Of a stretch of 64,000 nucleotides of DNA, positions 60,856 to 64,000 are shown one piece after another. Each line of letters begins with the position of its first letter. Position 1 is the stretch's first letter. Source of the stretch: Piper betle (lineage: Eukaryota; Streptophyta; Magnoliopsida; Piperales; Piperaceae). Location: positions 1 through 64,000 of the forward strand of contig JAURVB010009730.1 of assembly GCA_033002965.1 (NCBI GenBank), in the 5' to 3' direction. A program made the translations under genes and the position numbers. The notes beneath the pieces are model-generated. The model was not told where the DNA came from. It ran no database searches and worked only from the letters and a program-made list of their open reading frames with translations.

Positions 60856-61660
60856 TATGAGGATTTATGGTTTTACGAACATGAAAGATCTGTACAGGCA
60901 GTATGAATTGCACTAGTATTTCTTTAAACCCTAGAGTAGTGCAATATATGAGGTTGCTGCTTAACGTAGAATATTTCTGAAATTTGTGGCACTAACCTAA
61001 CTGTTCCTTTTACCACCTGAATATCGTAGTGGGCGTTATATGGGGGGGGATGTGAGGGCATAAGTCTATTGTACAAATTTGTTTTTTGTCGTGCATGTAC
61101 TCCAACCTATGTTATATGAAATCCCTGCTTGTAGCCTTGTGAGGCTTTTAAAAGTTTCTAAGTTTTATGTGGCTAATGGAACACCCACTTGCTAGTTTTG
61201 ATTATGTCAGTAGTTATTTAGAACTGACAACCAACTCTTTTGATTACTGATGTTTTTCCTATATGCACGTAGGTGAGGTCCTGTGGCCTTGGCTGGCTAG
61301 ACGCGAGGATCGACGGTTCAGTGGTGGTGGCGGGAGCCGTATAAGGTGTGTTTATGTATTGAACTCTTTTATGAATGACTATATTTGTGGGCATGAGCCC
61401 AAACTTGATTATGAACTATGTATATAGGATTGGGTTTCATGGTATGATGTTTGCGCACATTTGTTCAATATTTTACTTTGTTTTATTACTATTATCAAAG
61501 TGGAGCAGATAAACTTTAGGGCAAAGACTAACAATCATTTGCAAGGTGTGTAAGCTTTAAAGTCCTAGAATATGACGATGAACAAGCTCAAGTACACGAA
61601 ACATGTGTGCAGAGAAACGTGGGTAGGATGAGCTTATAGTTTATTCTATGCGAAGACCGG
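60600..61660 (+). mobile_element. Noncoding LTR-like repeat, family copy 2
   Basis: Shares two ordered blocks with 5440-7330: the TGGTTTTCGAAAGATAATCC...CTTCCCAAGCCTGATA block, and the CCCACTTGCTAGTTTTGAT...TTGATTACTGATGTTTTTCC block near 61190. After the second block comes GTAGGTGAGGTCCTGTGG, a splice- or processing-like context. Interrupted at 61684 by the TRIM. Confidence 0.5.
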
Positions 61661-61683
61661 GTGTTAGGGTATGATGTTCTGGC

Positions 61684-62274
61684 TGTTGGGCCCTTTGGGC
61701 CCACCCAAGCTCCGAAACTACTGTTGGACCCTTCGGGCCCCCAAAAAGGACTTTAAACAACCAAAGGAAACTCGTAATAGGTGTCACGGGCCTCTCTTAA
61801 TCCAAAAGCTAGCTCAAGGAATAAGGCTTTCCCATTAGCCTATATACAAGTCACCAACAACCTCTACGACCGATGTGGGATAAACCCAACAACTCCCCTT
61901 CACACATCGGGCATGGCCCGAAACCATCATCGTCTGACACACTCCCCTTAAATCAGACGGCACCCACCTGGCAAACTCCCCTTCAAATCATTAGGTGGAA
62001 CCCATGAAGGAAACAACAACAATCGGCGTAGGCAAACCCGGCTCAAACTTGGCTCTGATACCACTTGTTGGGCCCTTTGGGCCCCCACCCAAGCTCCGAA
62101 ACCACTGTTGGACCCTTCGGGCCCCAAAAAGGACTTTAAACAACCAAAGAAAACTCGCAATAGGTGTCACGGGCCTCTCTTAATCCAAAAGCTAGCTCAA
62201 GGAATAAGGCTTTCCCATTAGCCTATATACAAGTCACCAACAACCTCTATGACCGATGTGGGATAAACCCAACA
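61684..62274 (-). mobile_element. Complete TRIM retrotransposon
   Basis: Two near-identical terminal repeats (61684-61891 and 62066-62274, TGTTGGG...CCCAACA) flank 174 bases of noncoding DNA. An exact 5-base target duplication CTGGC lies at 61679-61683 and 62275-62279. Next to the right repeat, read on the minus strand, is TGGTATCAGAGCC (62063-62051), the primer-binding site for initiator Met tRNA, two bases from the repeat end. A purine-rich tract (GAAGGGGAG) lies next to the left repeat. So the element runs on the minus strand and lacks all coding. The repeats differ at only a handful of bases, so insertion was fairly recent. Its LTR contains a TATATA box-like word and the conserved GGCTAATGGGAAAGCC stretch on the minus strand. 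Confidence 0.97.
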
Positions 62275-62279
62275 CTGGC

Positions 62280-62770
62280 ATCTGATGATGCCTTAGCCTT
62301 TATTCTTTCTGGGTATGATGGATTTTATATCTACAAGTGGATTTTTTGGGTTACGCCAACCGAGTTTTACAATAAGTGTTTACTGGGTTTTTTATTGTAC
62401 ATATGTTTTTTTATGTTTTGTCAACCGGATTCCATTGTGAAGTTAACCATGTTCTTTTTTGTACTATAGTCTTTAGATACAGAGTTGAGTTTTTTGTTTA
62501 TTGAGATGATTAGTAAAAGTTCACATTGGCTTTAAGTGGCCCAATCAAAACAGGGCACAAGTGGGTTGCAAAAAAATGAGGAGTGGATAAATTTTTTCCC
62601 AAATTGAACACATTTAACCTTATCTGAACAATCAACTGCATCACACACATTATTGCGAAATATGCATATGTATAATGTGTGTGTGTGTGTGTATATATAT
62701 GTATATATAATTTTAAAAAGAGTTATCTATTTATCTAGTTATCTATTTACATATTCTACTTATATATCTA
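62280..62770. other. Right flank of the TRIM, with a GT/AT microsatellite
   Basis: Continues the repeat DNA interrupted by the TRIM. A (GT)n(AT)n tract lies at about 62677-62710, followed by four TATCTA-type repeats. No gene. Confidence 0.5.
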
Positions 62771-62775
62771 TGATA

Positions 62776-63180
62776 TGAGCAGCGCTGCAATGCGTTGGCC
62801 CTTCTTGGCAGCGCATGCATCGTGGGCCGCTAAATCGAAATCTAGACGGCCCACAGACCCCCCTCCCACGACGATCATGACCACACCCCTCACCGTTGCC
62901 CCCGCCAGCACCCAGCCACCGCCCCCACAACCACCACCACCCGCTCCGACTCGAGTCGAGCCAACAAAACCCTGGTCTCGCCCCAAGGCAATGACCACTC
63001 GACTCGATCTCGACCCGAGTCAATAAAAATTTGACTTGGCCCCAACTCAAGCCAACAAACACCTGCCTAGGTCTCGACTCGAGTTAAGCCAACAAAAACT
63101 TGACACGTCCCCTGCCAGCACTTGTCACTGCTGCCCACGCCAGCACCCAGCCACCGCCCCTGCCACCACCAGCAACTTGT
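62776..63180. other. Third GC-rich pocket with a TIR-like left end
   Basis: GCGCTGCAATGCGTTGGCCC at about 62780 and the hairpin-forming GTGGGCCGC...GCGGCCCAC-like words resemble the termini of the element at 50572-51150 (TGCTGCAATGCGTTGCACAG and GGCCCATGGGCCG). The C-rich interior has frames on both strands without domains. If it is the same family, the right end would lie beyond the minisatellite or outside the window. Confidence 0.45.
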
Positions 63181-63796
63181 GCCGCCATGACTCAAGTCAA
63201 GTCAATAAAAATGGACTCGGTCTCGACTTGAGTCAATAAAAAATTGACTCGGTCTCGACTCGAGTCAATAAAAACTTGACTCGGTCTCGAATCGAGTTAA
63301 TAAAAACTTGACTAGGTCTCGACTCGAGTCAAGTCAATAAAAAATTAACTTGGTCATCAAAACTCGACTCAGTCTCAACTCGAGTCAAGTCAAAAAGTTG
63401 ACTCGGTCTCTACTTGGAGCCAATAAAAACTTGACTTAGTCTCGATTCAAGTCAAGGTAATAAAAAATTAACTCGGTTTTGACTCGAGTCAATAAAAACT
63501 TGACTCAGTCTCGACTCAGAGTTAATAAAAACTTGATCTCAGTCTCGACTCGAGTCAAGTCAATAAAAATTGACGCGGTCTCGACTTGAGTCAATAAAAA
63601 CTTGACTCGGTCTCGACTCGAGTCAAGTCAATAAAAAATTGATTCGGTCCCAACTCGAGTCAATAAAAAACTTGACTCGGTCTCAACTCGAGTCAATAAA
63701 ACTTGACGTGATCTCGACTCGAGTCAATAAAAACTTGACGTGATCTCGACTCGAGTCAATAAAAACTTGACTCGGTCCCGACTCGAGTCAATATTA
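63180..63796. repeat. 32-bp minisatellite array
   Basis: About 20 tandem units of the form CTCGACTCGAGTCAATAAAA plus ACTTGACTCGGT, some with an extra AAGTC. Each unit contains the palindrome GACTCGAGTC, and TTGACTC adds a second partial inverted copy, so single strands can fold. Earlier degenerate units reach back to about 62990. Stops in the frames make it noncoding. Confidence 0.93.
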
Positions 63797-64000
63797 TGAA
63801 ATAATGCATCCTAACTCGGTAAACAGTTGTAAAATTAATTTTGCGATCAACTATAAATTAAAAAAATGGCATACTCTTATATATTCTGATAACATTTAAA
63901 TTATGTTCATGAATTCTGAAACACATTAGAAGCAAAACACATGAGAGCCATGTCATTTAATTTTCTTCCACATGATGAATATACAAGTATCAAAACTTAC
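63797..64000. other. AT-rich window edge
   Basis: Nothing recognised. Confidence 0.4.

Noticed and set aside
62990..63796. CRISPR-like array from regularly spaced repeats
   Set aside because: Repeats are directly tandem with no unique spacers, in plant nuclear DNA; it is a minisatellite.
1..64000. tRNA, rRNA or organelle-derived inserts
   Set aside because: No cloverleaf with a matching TTCGA arm and no rRNA-like words were recognised by eye; a tRNAscan-type search would be needed to exclude them.

Overview
The window is nuclear DNA from a flowering plant. Genes have short GT-AG introns in AT-rich DNA. The gene products are plant-type: a PUB45/PUB6-like U-box ARM protein, a CIB-type bHLH factor, an RPS2-like NB-ARC-LRR protein, a Tubby-like F-box protein, a plant Lunapark and a small USP protein. 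The spacers are filled with hAT elements, solo LTRs, a TRIM and microsatellites. I could not place the species; nothing organellar or bacterial was seen.

Layout. 0-4.9 kb: U-box/ARM E3 ligase gene (+). 5.4-8 kb: noncoding LTR-like repeat with a CT-rich pocket. 8.4-13.2 kb: dead hAT transposase gene (+) split by two solo LTRs of one family in opposite orientation. 14-19.6 kb: AT-rich spacer with a G-box-rich promoter-like block. 19.9-22.6 kb: bHLH gene (+), intact. 24.4-27.4 kb: NLR gene (-) with two frameshifts. 29.5-31.5 kb: universal stress protein gene (-), one frameshift. 34.6-38.2 kb: Lunapark-like gene (+), intact, followed by a 79-bp tandem repeat. 40.8-42.4 kb: plant-specific gene of unknown function (+) with lesions, convergent with a Tubby-like F-box gene (-, 42.8-44.6 kb, one frameshift). 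45.3-45.8 kb: complete hAT MITE. 46.4-47.7 kb: remnant of a SIN3-type PAH-domain gene (-). 47.8-51.4 kb: two GC-rich inserts bounded by inverted repeats, plus microsatellites. 54.3-57.1 kb: second hAT transposase remnant (-), itself hit by a 1.58-kb non-autonomous hAT with an exact 8-bp target duplication. 57.1-61.7 kb: LTR-like and tandem-repeat DNA. 61.7-62.3 kb: complete TRIM retrotransposon. 62.8-63.8 kb: 32-bp minisatellite array.

The host genes do not form a pathway: they cover ubiquitin ligation (U-box, F-box), transcription, immunity, stress signalling and ER shaping. The main story is nested transposition. Several insertions are resolved to the base by target-site duplications, and in two cases by restored reading frame. 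Of seven well-preserved host genes, three are fully open (U-box, bHLH, Lunapark). Four carry isolated single-base shifts in otherwise well-preserved frames, which suggests either draft-assembly indels or recent decay.
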